Shown here: one piece after another, positions 46,201 to 54,811 of the stretch
Position numbering within the stretch: the first letter of the stretch is position 1
Layout of the letters: each line of letters begins with the position of its first letter
Source: Actimicrobium sp047621345
GTDB lineage: Bacteria > Pseudomonadota > Gammaproteobacteria > Burkholderiales > Burkholderiaceae_D
Assembly: GCA_047621345.1 (NCBI GenBank)
Contig: JBLHLW010000004.1
Span: forward strand, 1 to 64,000
Direction of reading: 5' to 3'
Length of the DNA stretch: 64,000 nt
Notes under the pieces: generated by a model
What the model saw: the letters and a program-made list of their open reading frames with translations, nothing else
What the model was told of the DNA's origin: nothing
Databases searched by the model: none
Position numbers and translations under genes: made by a program

Positions 46201-47284
46201 TGGTTTGTGTGGCCAGCACGCGCACCTGCCCGCCGTCCCCCTGACCGATCGCATCAGTACGCAGTCGTGTACTGGCGTCGACATTGAGTGCATTGGTCGC
46301 GCTGACCAGCACGTTGCCGCCACCGGCATCACCACGGGCATCGACCACGGCATTGCCAGCCAGGCTGATGTCGCGACCGCTCAGCGTCACATTGCCGCCG
46401 CGATGACCGGCTGTCGTACCGGACACATCAAGCAGGCCGCTGACGAGCGTGGTGCCGGCATCGCCGCCGTCGAGCACGATGCGACCATTGCGCTCGACCA
46501 GCGAACGCGCCTGCACAATGCCCTGCTGTGACAGTACCGTTTGGGTCAGCGCAGTAGCCGCCTGCACCGTCATCGTCACCGCGCCTCCGTCCGCAATGAC
46601 CATGCCGCGATTGGCAACCAGCGCATCGACGGCAGCCTGATCGATGACGATGCGGGTCAGTCCATCGCCACTAAAATCAAGCGTCATGCGCGCACCCGCG
46701 GCAAGACCAACCGTGCCTAACCGCGCGGCAATCGTGCCGTCATTTCGGACCTGACCGCCCAGCAACGCGATCGTGCCGCGCTCGGCCGCCTGCAACGTGC
46801 CCCAGTTATCGACCCGGCCCGCGGCACCGGTGGCGGCAAAGCGCAATCGACCGGCCAGAAAATCGGCATCGCCGATGTTGAGCGTCGAGGCCACCAGACT
46901 GCCAACATCGACCACCGCGCCGGCACCAAACAGCACGCCGGCGGGGTTGACCAAAAAGACTTTTCCGTTGGCCGACAGCCGACCAAAAATGGCGCTGGGC
47001 GACGGACCGACAACGCGATTGAGGATCACGCTGGAAGGCCCCGGCTGCACGATACGGACGTGTTCGCCGGCACCAACCGAAAAATTATTCCAGTTCACAA
47101 TCGCCGACGCCGAACCCTGATTGACGACTAACTGGCGGTTGTCCGGCCGCGACACCGCCACTTGCCCGCCGACCACTTGCTCACCCGCCGGCAAAGCCAG
47201 CGCCGTGCGGTAAGGCGCGATCAGCACGACGATCGCGATTCCCATCAGCGACAACCGGCAAGGAGGAGAAAAACGCGTGGCCAT
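43262..47284 (-). CDS. Two-partner secretion exoprotein TpsA (filamentous-haemagglutinin type)
   Basis: 1340 residues. Signal peptide, then the TPS domain (GGQVAVSRPDNRQLVVNQGS…INWNNF-like; FLVNPAGVLFGAGA), a long repetitive beta-helix (about 300-1050) rich in Gly/Ala/Thr/Val, and near the C-terminus two MBG-like domains (DATRTYGDPN…, LTYQAAPAS…). The end carries two Cys (SNCIALMARNSCDSY), like the disulfide anchor of HMW1-type proteins. No toxin domain. Start 47284 has GGAG 7 nt upstream; ATG 47287 is equal in effect. Confidence 0.9.
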   Translation of the reverse strand: MATRFSPPCRLSLMGIAIVVLIAPYRTALALPAGEQVVGGQVAVSRPDNRQLVVNQGSASAIVNWNNFSVGAGEHVRIVQPGPSSVILNRVVGPSPSAIFGRLSANGKVFLVNPAGVLFGAGAVVDVGSLVASTLNIGDADFLAGRLRFAATGAAGRVDNWGTLQAAERGTIALLGGQVRNDGTIAARLGTVGLAAGARMTLDFSGDGLTRIVIDQAAVDALVANRGMVIADGGAVTMTVQAATALTQTVLSQQGIVQARSLVERNGRIVLDGGDAGTTLVSGLLDVSGTTAGHRGGNVTLSGRDISLAGNAVVDARGDAGGGNVLVSATNALNVDASTRLRTDAIGQGDGGQVRVLATQTTRFAGSASARGGNEGGNGGFIETSGKILDVAGARVDAAAPVGRSGSWLLDPTDITIDNGPVTPVYSDVPIPLSTSTSVSAAVISSTLSAGTSVAISTSSSGTDPGNITVLTGITHTGPADVMLTLNAHSNIVLAPGVQIAASGSAGRLDVDFNADSQNTGAGAILLDTGAAIRTNGGNVRFYGGSDPFAGAAKGAAGQIYTAGMFSTIDGGITLNGASINVGSAKVAGGRVQLRGTGLLPSSQSDMTTGAGIALNGSSVTGGGGAFVMDGVAANVLNGVGVAVRNTTISTSGTLGLSGTGFQDSGVSLSAASLLSGGRLSVTGFSASGNGIRIANASRVATDGGGAIELRGRTTDSGASSAGVSLGDSSVSVVVGQGVTTISGESAGSGSPGLQVTGNSVIGGATTSGDIVLRALNAADSAGTRSNMIALAGTLRSSGMLNVRPGGVAADGQLTEAPAVPINVFAPSTATDFVLDAATFGTVIQPGFSAVVIGSAGHAGRITAFNGAPFGSSNDITLQNGGAGSAGIVLDSGLSAAGRLVTLSSGGVVTQGGPIKAASLLLHGTQPESRFFLLDGGNAVGRVSAQFDLPRNTAVAGAGDTDFFTAGDLMVTPLTGIGSASTTALATPIASPNSVVAHDVVLRAGQDLILDQSIATLGSDITLVAGRAFMNPGNAALTPGGTGRWNIFAATQAGEQRGGLAGTAGSGNIYGCAFGVPCGSPAQASGNHFVYAFQPVIDIALVAQDATRTYGDPNVGLRNTVTGLRNGDAVGAAVAGSYTGAGSQAGTYVLTDNFVSPVGYRLRVAPASLTIEPATLTYQAAPASRLQGNANPVLGGTVSGLVGGETLADATTGSAAFTSAVSATTLPGHYPISGGGLSARNYVFVQAAANALAFRIEGVPDTVLLAVAPVAARDVTQVSSDLYGKNIGTPTLCASASPLAAVSTGNVTADRLALEWSRVKSSPNLSNCIALMARNSCDSY

Positions 47285-47316
47285 CATAGTGCTCCTGGTG
47301 AACGGGCGCGAACCGG

Positions 47317-49014
47317 TTACAGCGATCGGGACAACTGGGCGTACAGACGCGGACTGCGGTATTCGCCATCCTGATCGGCACCGCCGAGGCGCCATGCGAC
47401 GCTGCTGCGCAAAGTCAGTCCGCCGTCAAATTGCCAGAACAGACCGAGGCCGAGCCCGCGCAGGGTGCGATGATTGTCGGTCCCGGACAGCGGCGCATGA
47501 CTGAAGCGGACTCGTCCGACATCATAAAAAACACTGGCCGAAACCTGCTGCGTGGCGGCCCAGCGTAATTCCGTATTGAGTACCTGCCCCGCGTCGCCAA
47601 TGCCGGCCGACGACGAATAGGCGCGCACTGCAGCCGGGCCACCGATGGCGATTTTTTCGGCGCTGTCGAGGTTGTGGCTAGCCCATTGGCCCGACGCGCC
47701 AGCAAATACGCTGAACGGTCCTGACAGCGCCTGCAGGCGCGATGCCTGATAGGACACACGGACAAAATCCCCGGCGGTGCGCAAGCCGTTAGCGGCCTGA
47801 TCACGTGCCAGATCAGGTGCCGAATCAATGGTCAGATGACCGGCATACGCAGTCAACCCGAGGTTAAAAAAGCCGCCACCACCGAACCCGTCCCGGCCTT
47901 CGTAGAGCACACCGGCGCTAGTCGTGCGGACCGTCTTGCGTGCCGCTTGCTGGACCACCGCGATGTCATCCGAGAGCGTCTTGTGTTCAATACCAACGCG
48001 CAAAAACAGGTTGCGGGTACGCGAACGCAGTAGCGGATAACTCAGCGTGAATTCGCCGACCTCGGCGCGTCCGCTGGCGCCGAGCGCGGCGAGATGACTA
48101 CCCAGTTCATAGGACACGCGCGAGTAAGCCAGGCCGGCACGCAAGCCGGTGTAACCGAGCGGCAGTTCGTAGCCGAGGCGACCAAAAGCCAGCCCCGAAC
48201 CCAGCGTGTGCAACACACGCACATCAAGGTTGTCGCCCAGCGATAGCGGACTGACCAGACGCATCACCGCACCAGCGCGATAGTGGCCGGTGGCACGCGA
48301 ACCGTAGTTATCGAGATCGACGCTGGCCAGTACGCGTGGCGCGGCATCGAGCTCGACAATCAGGTCGAAGGTGCCCGGCACTATGCCCGGCTCCAGCGCC
48401 GATTGCGGTGTCATACCCGGCAAATCGCCAAGCAGCAACATGCTGCGCTCAAGTGCTTGCTGGCGCAGTGGCAACCCGACCTGCAGCGGTGCGAGTGCCT
48501 GCGTGATGGCGGACTCGGGCACGCGGATGGATGCCAGGCGCTCGATACGCACCTGCGCCAGCTTGCCCTCGACGATCGACCATTGCACCCGACCGGCGGT
48601 CAGTTCCTGCGCCGGCAAAATTGCCTGCGCCAGCACGTAACCGGCTTGCTGGTAGTGCGTAGTAATCCGTAACGCCAGTGCCTGCAACTCGCTGAAATTC
48701 ACCCGGGTGCCAATCCGGTCAGCCAGCAGCGCCGCCAGCGTGGCGTCGTCGAACACGGTGTTGCCGCTGAAGCTGATCTGCTGCAGCACGAATGACGGAC
48801 CTGAATCGGCCGTGATCACCGGTGTGACCGGCGGCGTGGGCGGAGCGACTCCGGGCGCGACCGGCGCTGGCATGACGGCCGACTCCCGCAAGGCCTGTGC
48901 CGCATTCGGCGGCGTCTGCGCATAAGCTGGCAGTAATGCCGTCATCGCTGCCAGCGCACCCAGCACGCAGCATGCCGCCGACGTGCGCCACCCTCTTAGT
49001 CGCTCATTGCGCAT
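47317..49014 (-). CDS. Two-partner secretion transporter TpsB (ShlB/FhaC/HecB family)
   Basis: 565 residues: signal peptide (…VLGALAAMTALLPAYAQ), Pro-rich linker, POTRA domains (about 80-230, FVLQQISFSGNTVFDDATLAALL…; IVEGKLAQVRIERL) and a 16-strand barrel with the family signature FLRVGIEHKTLSDDI and final aromatic strand. It exports the TpsA encoded 32 nt downstream. Its start overlaps the CHAT gene end by 11 bp, so the two are translationally linked. Confidence 0.92.
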   Translation of the reverse strand: MRNERLRGWRTSAACCVLGALAAMTALLPAYAQTPPNAAQALRESAVMPAPVAPGVAPPTPPVTPVITADSGPSFVLQQISFSGNTVFDDATLAALLADRIGTRVNFSELQALALRITTHYQQAGYVLAQAILPAQELTAGRVQWSIVEGKLAQVRIERLASIRVPESAITQALAPLQVGLPLRQQALERSMLLLGDLPGMTPQSALEPGIVPGTFDLIVELDAAPRVLASVDLDNYGSRATGHYRAGAVMRLVSPLSLGDNLDVRVLHTLGSGLAFGRLGYELPLGYTGLRAGLAYSRVSYELGSHLAALGASGRAEVGEFTLSYPLLRSRTRNLFLRVGIEHKTLSDDIAVVQQAARKTVRTTSAGVLYEGRDGFGGGGFFNLGLTAYAGHLTIDSAPDLARDQAANGLRTAGDFVRVSYQASRLQALSGPFSVFAGASGQWASHNLDSAEKIAIGGPAAVRAYSSSAGIGDAGQVLNTELRWAATQQVSASVFYDVGRVRFSHAPLSGTDNHRTLRGLGLGLFWQFDGGLTLRSSVAWRLGGADQDGEYRSPRLYAQLSRSL

Positions 49015-51157
49015 GCTGTGCTCCGGCAGCGCTCGGTGCGATGCGCATGTGCCAGTCGCCGATCAGGTTGAAAGGGGCCCAGAAAAAAGGATGGCGAAAG
49101 CGCGGCTGACTAAGCACCGTCTTTTGCGCTGTCTGCATCGCCATTACCGCATCGTCGCCAGCAGCCAGTTGTCTGTACAACGATTGCATCAGTACCGCGG
49201 TCGAATTATCCCCAACCGGCCACAGCGAAACGATCAGCGCCGATGCACCAGCACTGAAAAATGAGCGCGTGAAGCCGAGTATCTCGTCACCGCGAGCGAT
49301 GCGACCGAGGCCACTTTCGCAAGCGCTAATCGTCACGAGTGCAACGTCGCCCAGATCAACCTCATAGACTTCACGCGCCAGCAGAAAGCCGCTGTCGAGA
49401 TCGTCCGGCTTGCCATCGGGCGCCAACAAGATGCGCGACTGCAGAGGATCAACCACATCGACTTCGGCATGAGCGGCGACGTGCAGGATCGTGGCATTAC
49501 CCGCACTGGCGCGAAACTGGCGCTTGGATGCCTCGGCCTGCAGGAACACCTGACTATCACCAAACAACGTGGCGATCTGATTGACCTCCCGCTCTGCGCC
49601 TGGCAAAGCCAACGCGGCGACCGTGCCGGGATTGCCGAAAGCGACCAGCTTCCCACCCGTTGCCACTGTACGGCGCGCCAGTTGGACGGCCACGCTGGCC
49701 GATGGCGAGATCGCCAGCGCATGGCGTTCAATCAGATAGGCGTCGTCATCGCGCAAGGCCTGAAATGGCAAGTAATGCAGTGCGCCGTGCGGCACGATCA
49801 GCAAGCGCTCTTCGGGCCGCAATTGCAGCGGCGCGAGCAGGATGGCATACAGCTCGCTGGCCACCATATCGACCCCTTTGCTACGCGTAAAAACCGCCGT
49901 GCGAAAGCGTTCAACCAAAACGGCGATATCCTCACGTTTTTGCGTGATCGTGGTTCCGCTGATGCCGTCGGGGCGCACTACCCACGCCAGCAGTCGGTCG
50001 TCGAGGCTATGGAAAGCGATCATCGCTTCGCCGGGACGCAGCACTTGCCGCATTGCGGCCAGATCCGGCGCTTGCGAGATCAGACCGCCAGAAGTGGCCG
50101 TCGGGGTACGCACCCGTTCACGCACGATGTCGAGCAAGGCGCGCGAACGGCTCTCTTCGCTGAGCCGCCATGCACCTTCGACATCGCCGTCCTGCATCGT
50201 CAGACTGATCGCCCGATCGAAAATCTGTTGCACGTCACCAAACAGACCAGTCTTGAATTCTTCGCTGCGAAAGCGCGCCCGCACCGCTTCCGATGCACGC
50301 ACGGCAGCGACGTAGGCGCGCCTTGCTCCGGCGCGATCGCCCTGCTTCAGCAGGCCGCGTGCAATACCTTCACTGGCCCACAGTTGATGGTAGGCAGCAT
50401 CGCTTCCGCTGGCCGATTCTGCCGCTTGTGTAAAGGCAGCAATCGACGCCGTGGTCTTGCCTTCGGCCAGCAACAGATTGCCGATGCCGCGCTGATAGGC
50501 CTGACGCAATGCGCCATTGGCCGGCAAGGCAAGATCATCGTAAAGCAGGCGGGCTTGCGCTATCCGACCGTCAGTGAGGTAAGCGTTGGCCAATGAAATG
50601 GTGACCAGTGGCCGGAACCGGTCGCTGGCGGCTGCCTGCGCCCGGCTAAAAAAAACAATCGCTTCCGGCAATTTGCCGCGTCGCACCGCAATATCCCCCA
50701 GCGTCTTGTAGCCCGGCGCGGCGATATCGGCTTTATCGCTGGCACCTTCGGACAGGCTGTCCTGCGCGTAGCGTTCCGCCTGATCGAGGTCACCGGCATA
50801 GCTGTAGGCAATCGCCAGATCGCGCTTGGCAGCTGCCACCAGATGCTGATCGGAGCGGGTTTGACCGAGCATCAATGCCTTGCTTGCTGCCTCGATACCC
50901 AACCGGAATTCGCCCTTCTCGGACAAAGCCGAGGACTGTGCGCAATACATCGCGCCATCGAGCTTGACCCGGTCTCGCTGGTAGAGCAATTGTCCATCGG
51001 CACTGAGCGCGCGCAGCGTTTCGGCATCCGCAAGACGGGCGCGCGCCGCGTCGAAAAGCGGCGATGCCGCCGGCTCAGGCGCTTGCGCCATCGCGGGCAC
51101 CAGCGCAAGCAGCCACACAACGAGGGTTACGCCACACGTTTTCAGGATCGATGAAAT
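49004..51157 (-). CDS. Exported TPR-CHAT protease-like protein
   Basis: About 717 residues: signal peptide, helical TPR region (about 60-330), and a C-terminal CHAT domain with the caspase-type dyad His (HVAAHAEV) and Cys (ISACESGLG; His546/550 and Cys600 counted from GTG 51118). The best ribosome-binding site (GGAGG, 51164-51168) is 6 nt before ATT 51157, which gives a proper signal (SSILKTCGVTLVVWLLALV…AQA); GTG 51118 gives only a stub without a charged N-region. Overlaps tpsB by 11 bp. Probably a cysteine protease acting in the envelope, perhaps on TpsA. Confidence 0.85.
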   Translation of the reverse strand: MSSILKTCGVTLVVWLLALVPAMAQAPEPAASPLFDAARARLADAETLRALSADGQLLYQRDRVKLDGAMYCAQSSALSEKGEFRLGIEAASKALMLGQTRSDQHLVAAAKRDLAIAYSYAGDLDQAERYAQDSLSEGASDKADIAAPGYKTLGDIAVRRGKLPEAIVFFSRAQAAASDRFRPLVTISLANAYLTDGRIAQARLLYDDLALPANGALRQAYQRGIGNLLLAEGKTTASIAAFTQAAESASGSDAAYHQLWASEGIARGLLKQGDRAGARRAYVAAVRASEAVRARFRSEEFKTGLFGDVQQIFDRAISLTMQDGDVEGAWRLSEESRSRALLDIVRERVRTPTATSGGLISQAPDLAAMRQVLRPGEAMIAFHSLDDRLLAWVVRPDGISGTTITQKREDIAVLVERFRTAVFTRSKGVDMVASELYAILLAPLQLRPEERLLIVPHGALHYLPFQALRDDDAYLIERHALAISPSASVAVQLARRTVATGGKLVAFGNPGTVAALALPGAEREVNQIATLFGDSQVFLQAEASKRQFRASAGNATILHVAAHAEVDVVDPLQSRILLAPDGKPDDLDSGFLLAREVYEVDLGDVALVTISACESGLGRIARGDEILGFTRSFFSAGASALIVSLWPVGDNSTAVLMQSLYRQLAAGDDAVMAMQTAQKTVLSQPRFRHPFFWAPFNLIGDWHMRIAPSAAGAQHAQ

Positions 51158-51171
51158 AGCAGGCCTCCGCT

Positions 51172-51756
51172 TTAGCGAGCCAGATTCACGATGGTGACGC
51201 GTCGGTTCTCCGGTGAAGTCGGATTGCTGGTGTTGAGCAGTTCGCTGTCACCCTTGCCGACCGCGTCGAGGCGGCTGTCATCGATATGGCGGGTTTGCAC
51301 CAGATATTGACGAACCGACTCGGCGCGTAGTTGCGACAACTTCATGTTGGCGTCGGACTGACCACTCGGGTCCGCATGCCCCTGAATCACAAAACGAAAA
51401 TCGGCTAGCTTGTCCGAGCTGAGGGCCTGGCCAACCACGTCAAGTGATTCGCGGGCACGGGCGGTCAGATCGGCGGAGTTGGGCTCGAAGGTAATCAATA
51501 AGGAAGCGCTCGCGGGTTTGGCTGGCTTGGCCGGTTTAGCATGGGGTTCGATGTCACGAGTGAGGCGAATACTACGGGTGCGGACCGGTTCGTCGGCGCT
51601 CGCTTCGGCGCCTGCCGGCGTCAATGCCTGAATCAGTGCGGACGCGGTGACATCTTTTCCCTTGAGCAGCGTCGTGTTCTGGGCCAGAGCTGGCACGGCG
51701 CCTGTTAGTGACACCGTCAGAAACGCAATAAGGGTGAGAAGCAGGCGGATTTTCAT
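51172..51756 (-). CDS. OmpA-family peptidoglycan-binding protein
   Basis: 194 residues. Signal peptide (KIRLLLTLIAFLTVSLTGAVPALAQ), a Lys/Pro/Ala linker (AKPAKPAKPAS), then an OmpA-like domain (FEPNSADLTARARESLDVVG…FVIQGHADPSGQSDANMKLSQLRAESVRQYL…NRRVTIVNL). Likely anchors a secretion assembly to the cell wall. First of the minus-strand run; 14 nt before the CHAT start. ATG 51756 chosen for GGAG spacing. Confidence 0.88.
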   Translation of the reverse strand: MKIRLLLTLIAFLTVSLTGAVPALAQNTTLLKGKDVTASALIQALTPAGAEASADEPVRTRSIRLTRDIEPHAKPAKPAKPASASLLITFEPNSADLTARARESLDVVGQALSSDKLADFRFVIQGHADPSGQSDANMKLSQLRAESVRQYLVQTRHIDDSRLDAVGKGDSELLNTSNPTSPENRRVTIVNLAR

Positions 51757-51946
51757 CATGGTCTCCGGTCAATTTCCAAATATCTGAGGCCAAAAGAATA
51801 GGCCACAATTATGTATTTAACAACCATTTTTATTTCACTTTCCGCACCGCAAGTAGCATTTTTCCATTGCCAGAATCGATGGCATTTTAACAAAAGACCC
51901 TGTATCGTCACTGGCAAATCAAGCCCGACACTGGAGACGCAACATT

Positions 51947-53713
51947 GTGAGTACCCCGCCCGACGACGACCGCACCCAACTACATGTCATTGCCAAAGCC
52001 GACAGCACCAACGCTGCACCGGCGCCGGAACAGGATCGCAATGCCCTGCCGGTCGGCGCCCGGGTGCTGGAATTCGAAATACGGCGATTGATCGGCGTCG
52101 GTGGTTTCGGCATTGTCTATCTGGCCTACGATCACTCGCTGGAACGCCACATCGCTCTCAAGGAATACATGCCGTCGTCGCTGGCCGAACGCACCAGCCA
52201 GTCGCATGTGGCGGTGCGTTCAGAGCGACATGCCGACACGTTTGATGCCGGCATGCGCAGCTTCATCAACGAAGCGCGGCTGCTCGCGCGCTTCGATCAT
52301 CCGTCGCTAGTCAAGGTGTATCGCTTCTGGGAAGGCAACGGCACGGCGTACATGGTGATGCCGTTCTACGAGGGACTGACGCTCAAGCAAACCTTGCAGG
52401 CGATGCCGGCGCCGCCCGATGAAGCGTGGCTCAAGTTGCTGCTGGCACCGCTACTCGATGCGCTTGACATCATTCATCAAGAAAAATGCTTCCACCGCGA
52501 CATCGCCCCCGACAATATCCTGATGCTCGCCGATGGCCGGCCGCTGCTGCTCGACTTCGGCGCAGCACGGCGCGCCATCACCGGCATGGATCAGGCCTTC
52601 ACGGTGATCCTCAAGCCTGGCTATGCGCCGATCGAACAATATGCCGAGGTGGCAACCCTGCAGCAAGGTGCCTGGACCGACCTGTATGCGCTGGCGTCGG
52701 TCGTGTTTTTCGCCATCAATGGCCGCCCGCCAACGCCGTCGGTCACGCGCATGGTCAGTGATGCGCAGGTGCCGCTGGCACAGAGCGCAAACGGTCGTTA
52801 CAGCGCCGACTTCCTGCAAGTGATTGATGGCGCACTGGCGGTCAAGCCGGACGACCGGCCGCAAAGCGTTGCGGCCCTGCGCACCCAGTTACACCTGCTG
52901 GCACATCAGAACACGCAGCATGTGGCGTCATCGCCGGGACCGATGTCAACGCCGGTGGCGAACAGCGGACAGGCCCGCCAGAGCATGTCGTCCAGCCGCA
53001 AGCTTGCCGTGGGTGCGGCAACGGTCCTCGTGATAGCGGCAGCCGGCTTCTGGATAAGCCGACCGGCAGAAGTGGCAACACCAGAAATGCCGGCTGCCGA
53101 GCGCACTACGATTGTTCCTGCCAACATGGCGCCGGTTGCAGCACCACAGGTACAGGTTGCCGCTGCGCGGCCGGCCACACCGGTCGATGCCACGGCAATC
53201 CTCGGGCAAATTTATGCCGCACGCGATCCCGATCACGCAGTGAGCGTGGCCTTGCCGGCGTCGGAAGTGCACATCGGCGAGCGACTGACGATGGCCGTCA
53301 CTTCGGCACAGGCTGGCTATGTCTATTTGCTGATGGTAGGCACCGAAGGAACCGACTTCGTACTCCTGTTTCCGAACGCCGACGATACCGACAACCGTAT
53401 CAGCGCCAACCAACCGTTGTTGTTGCCACGCAAAAAATGGCACATGACGGCCTCTGGTCCGGTGGGCACCGACCGCTTTGTCGTCATCGTCTCGGATCTG
53501 CCGCGCCAGTTCAACGATGCCGGCTTGCGCAAGGGCAGCTTGTTTGCCGATTTTCCAATCGGACTGATAACGCAATCGGCTGCGGTGGCCAGCGGTGTGA
53601 TGCCGGTGTTTGCCGGCAAGGCCGATTGTGCCCGCGCGCCTGCACTTCCTTGCACCGATCGCTACGGTGCGGCGCGTTTCGAGATAGTGGAACTGGCTGC
53701 AAAAAACCGATAG
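51947..53713 (+). CDS. ppkA: PpkA-type Ser/Thr kinase of T6SS with DUF4384 domain
   Basis: 588 residues from GTG 51947 (GGAG 9 nt upstream). Cytoplasmic kinase (about 40-310): GVGGFGIVYLAY, Lys72, HRDIAPDNILML, DFGAAR. One membrane helix at about 350-368. Periplasmic part with a DUF4384-like beta domain (SVALPASEVHIGERLTMAV…GYVYLLMVG…). PpkA phosphorylates the FHA protein to start T6SS assembly; both partners are encoded here. Divergent from the ompA-like gene across 190 AT-rich bp. Confidence 0.85.
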   Translation: MSTPPDDDRTQLHVIAKADSTNAAPAPEQDRNALPVGARVLEFEIRRLIGVGGFGIVYLAYDHSLERHIALKEYMPSSLAERTSQSHVAVRSERHADTFDAGMRSFINEARLLARFDHPSLVKVYRFWEGNGTAYMVMPFYEGLTLKQTLQAMPAPPDEAWLKLLLAPLLDALDIIHQEKCFHRDIAPDNILMLADGRPLLLDFGAARRAITGMDQAFTVILKPGYAPIEQYAEVATLQQGAWTDLYALASVVFFAINGRPPTPSVTRMVSDAQVPLAQSANGRYSADFLQVIDGALAVKPDDRPQSVAALRTQLHLLAHQNTQHVASSPGPMSTPVANSGQARQSMSSSRKLAVGAATVLVIAAAGFWISRPAEVATPEMPAAERTTIVPANMAPVAAPQVQVAAARPATPVDATAILGQIYAARDPDHAVSVALPASEVHIGERLTMAVTSAQAGYVYLLMVGTEGTDFVLLFPNADDTDNRISANQPLLLPRKKWHMTASGPVGTDRFVVIVSDLPRQFNDAGLRKGSLFADFPIGLITQSAAVASGVMPVFAGKADCARAPALPCTDRYGAARFEIVELAAKNR

Positions 53714-53765
53714 CGCTGCCGCTGGCAGCGCATCCTGAACACTTTTTATCCGGGGATAGACCTCC

Positions 53766-54674
53766 ATGCATGATGACTCCCGTTCCGGCACGCCGGCACC
53801 ACAGTGGCAACCACTTTCCCCCAGCCGACTCCATCGTCTGCCGTTCGGCATGGCCTTTGGCGCGACCGATGTCGGTCTGGTGCGTACTGGCAATGAAGAC
53901 AATTTCCTGATCGATGAAGCACTGGGTCTGGTGATGGCTGCCGATGGGATGGGCGGTCATGACCGGGGCGAGATCGCCAGCGCCGGTGCGCTGACCGCCG
54001 TGCTCGAGTTCTTGCAACAGGCTTTGCGCGACCATGGCGATCTCGCCGCTGCACTAGCGGCGCAGTCGCAAGAGTCGCTAGTCACCGGTACCAGCGATCC
54101 CGATGCCACCTGGACCGACGGCATGGTACCGGCTGTTGGCATTCTTTACGATGCGATTGAATTTGCCAATCAGACACTGTGCACCCAAAATCTGCTGCGC
54201 CAGATGGCCGACGGTACCGGCATGGGCACCACGCTGACCGGATGCTGGCAACCGACCGGCGCGACGGCAGACAACGCCTCGCTGATCGTGTTTCAGGTTG
54301 GTGATAGTCGCCTGTACCGCTTGCGCGGCGATGAATTCGTTCAACTTACGCGTGACCAGACGCTCTACCAGCAAGCGATCGATGCTGGCATCCTCGACGA
54401 CCTACCCAAACGCAATGTCCTGTTGCAGGCCGTCGGCCCCTACGAACACATCAAGCCAGTGATCGAAGTGCATCCAGTCGAAGCGGGCGACCTGTTCATG
54501 CTGTGTTCGGATGGGCTGTATGGCAGCATTGCCCATGCTGAGATGGATAGCGTGCTGCGTGGGGCAACGGTCGACACCGCTGCTGCCGTGTGCCAGCGCC
54601 TGATTGACATGGCGAAAGCGGATGGCGGACGCGACAACATTACGGTGGTGCTGGTGTTTGCCGGTCAGCAGTGA
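53766..54674 (+). CDS. pppA: PppA-type PP2C protein phosphatase
   Basis: 302 residues, PP2C fold with metal-binding Asp motifs: TDVGLVRTGNEDNFL, VMAADGMGGHDRGE, FMLCSDGLYG and GGRDNITVVLV. In T6SS this phosphatase reverses PpkA phosphorylation of the FHA protein. Starts 52 nt after ppkA on the same strand, with an operon-like gap. Confidence 0.9.
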   Translation: MHDDSRSGTPAPQWQPLSPSRLHRLPFGMAFGATDVGLVRTGNEDNFLIDEALGLVMAADGMGGHDRGEIASAGALTAVLEFLQQALRDHGDLAAALAAQSQESLVTGTSDPDATWTDGMVPAVGILYDAIEFANQTLCTQNLLRQMADGTGMGTTLTGCWQPTGATADNASLIVFQVGDSRLYRLRGDEFVQLTRDQTLYQQAIDAGILDDLPKRNVLLQAVGPYEHIKPVIEVHPVEAGDLFMLCSDGLYGSIAHAEMDSVLRGATVDTAAAVCQRLIDMAKADGGRDNITVVLVFAGQQ

Positions 54675-54706
54675 GGGAAGCACGCGGTGTGATGCGTTGG
54701 ATTGCG

Positions 54707-54811
54707 AGGGTGGGTACGGCTTGTTGTGCCCGCGCGGGCATACCGGACATGTCGGCCGATTCCATCGTTGGAAGTGCGTTCGCGTGGGCACGATAACCCT
54801 GTGCCCACCCT
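54707..54811. repeat. GC-rich imperfect palindrome between pppA and tagF
   Basis: Left arm 54707-54736 (AGGGTGGGTACGGC…) pairs with right arm 54781-54811 (…TGCCCACCCT). It resembles dispersed ‘GGGTGGGCACG’ repeats of many proteobacterial genomes. It could terminate both convergent genes. Its right edge overlaps the tagF stop codon. Confidence 0.7.

Noticed and set aside
49469..50596. Open frame of 375 codons opposite the CHAT gene
   Set aside because: Antisense shadow: His/Gln/Arg-rich composition, while the other strand has a clear CHAT domain.
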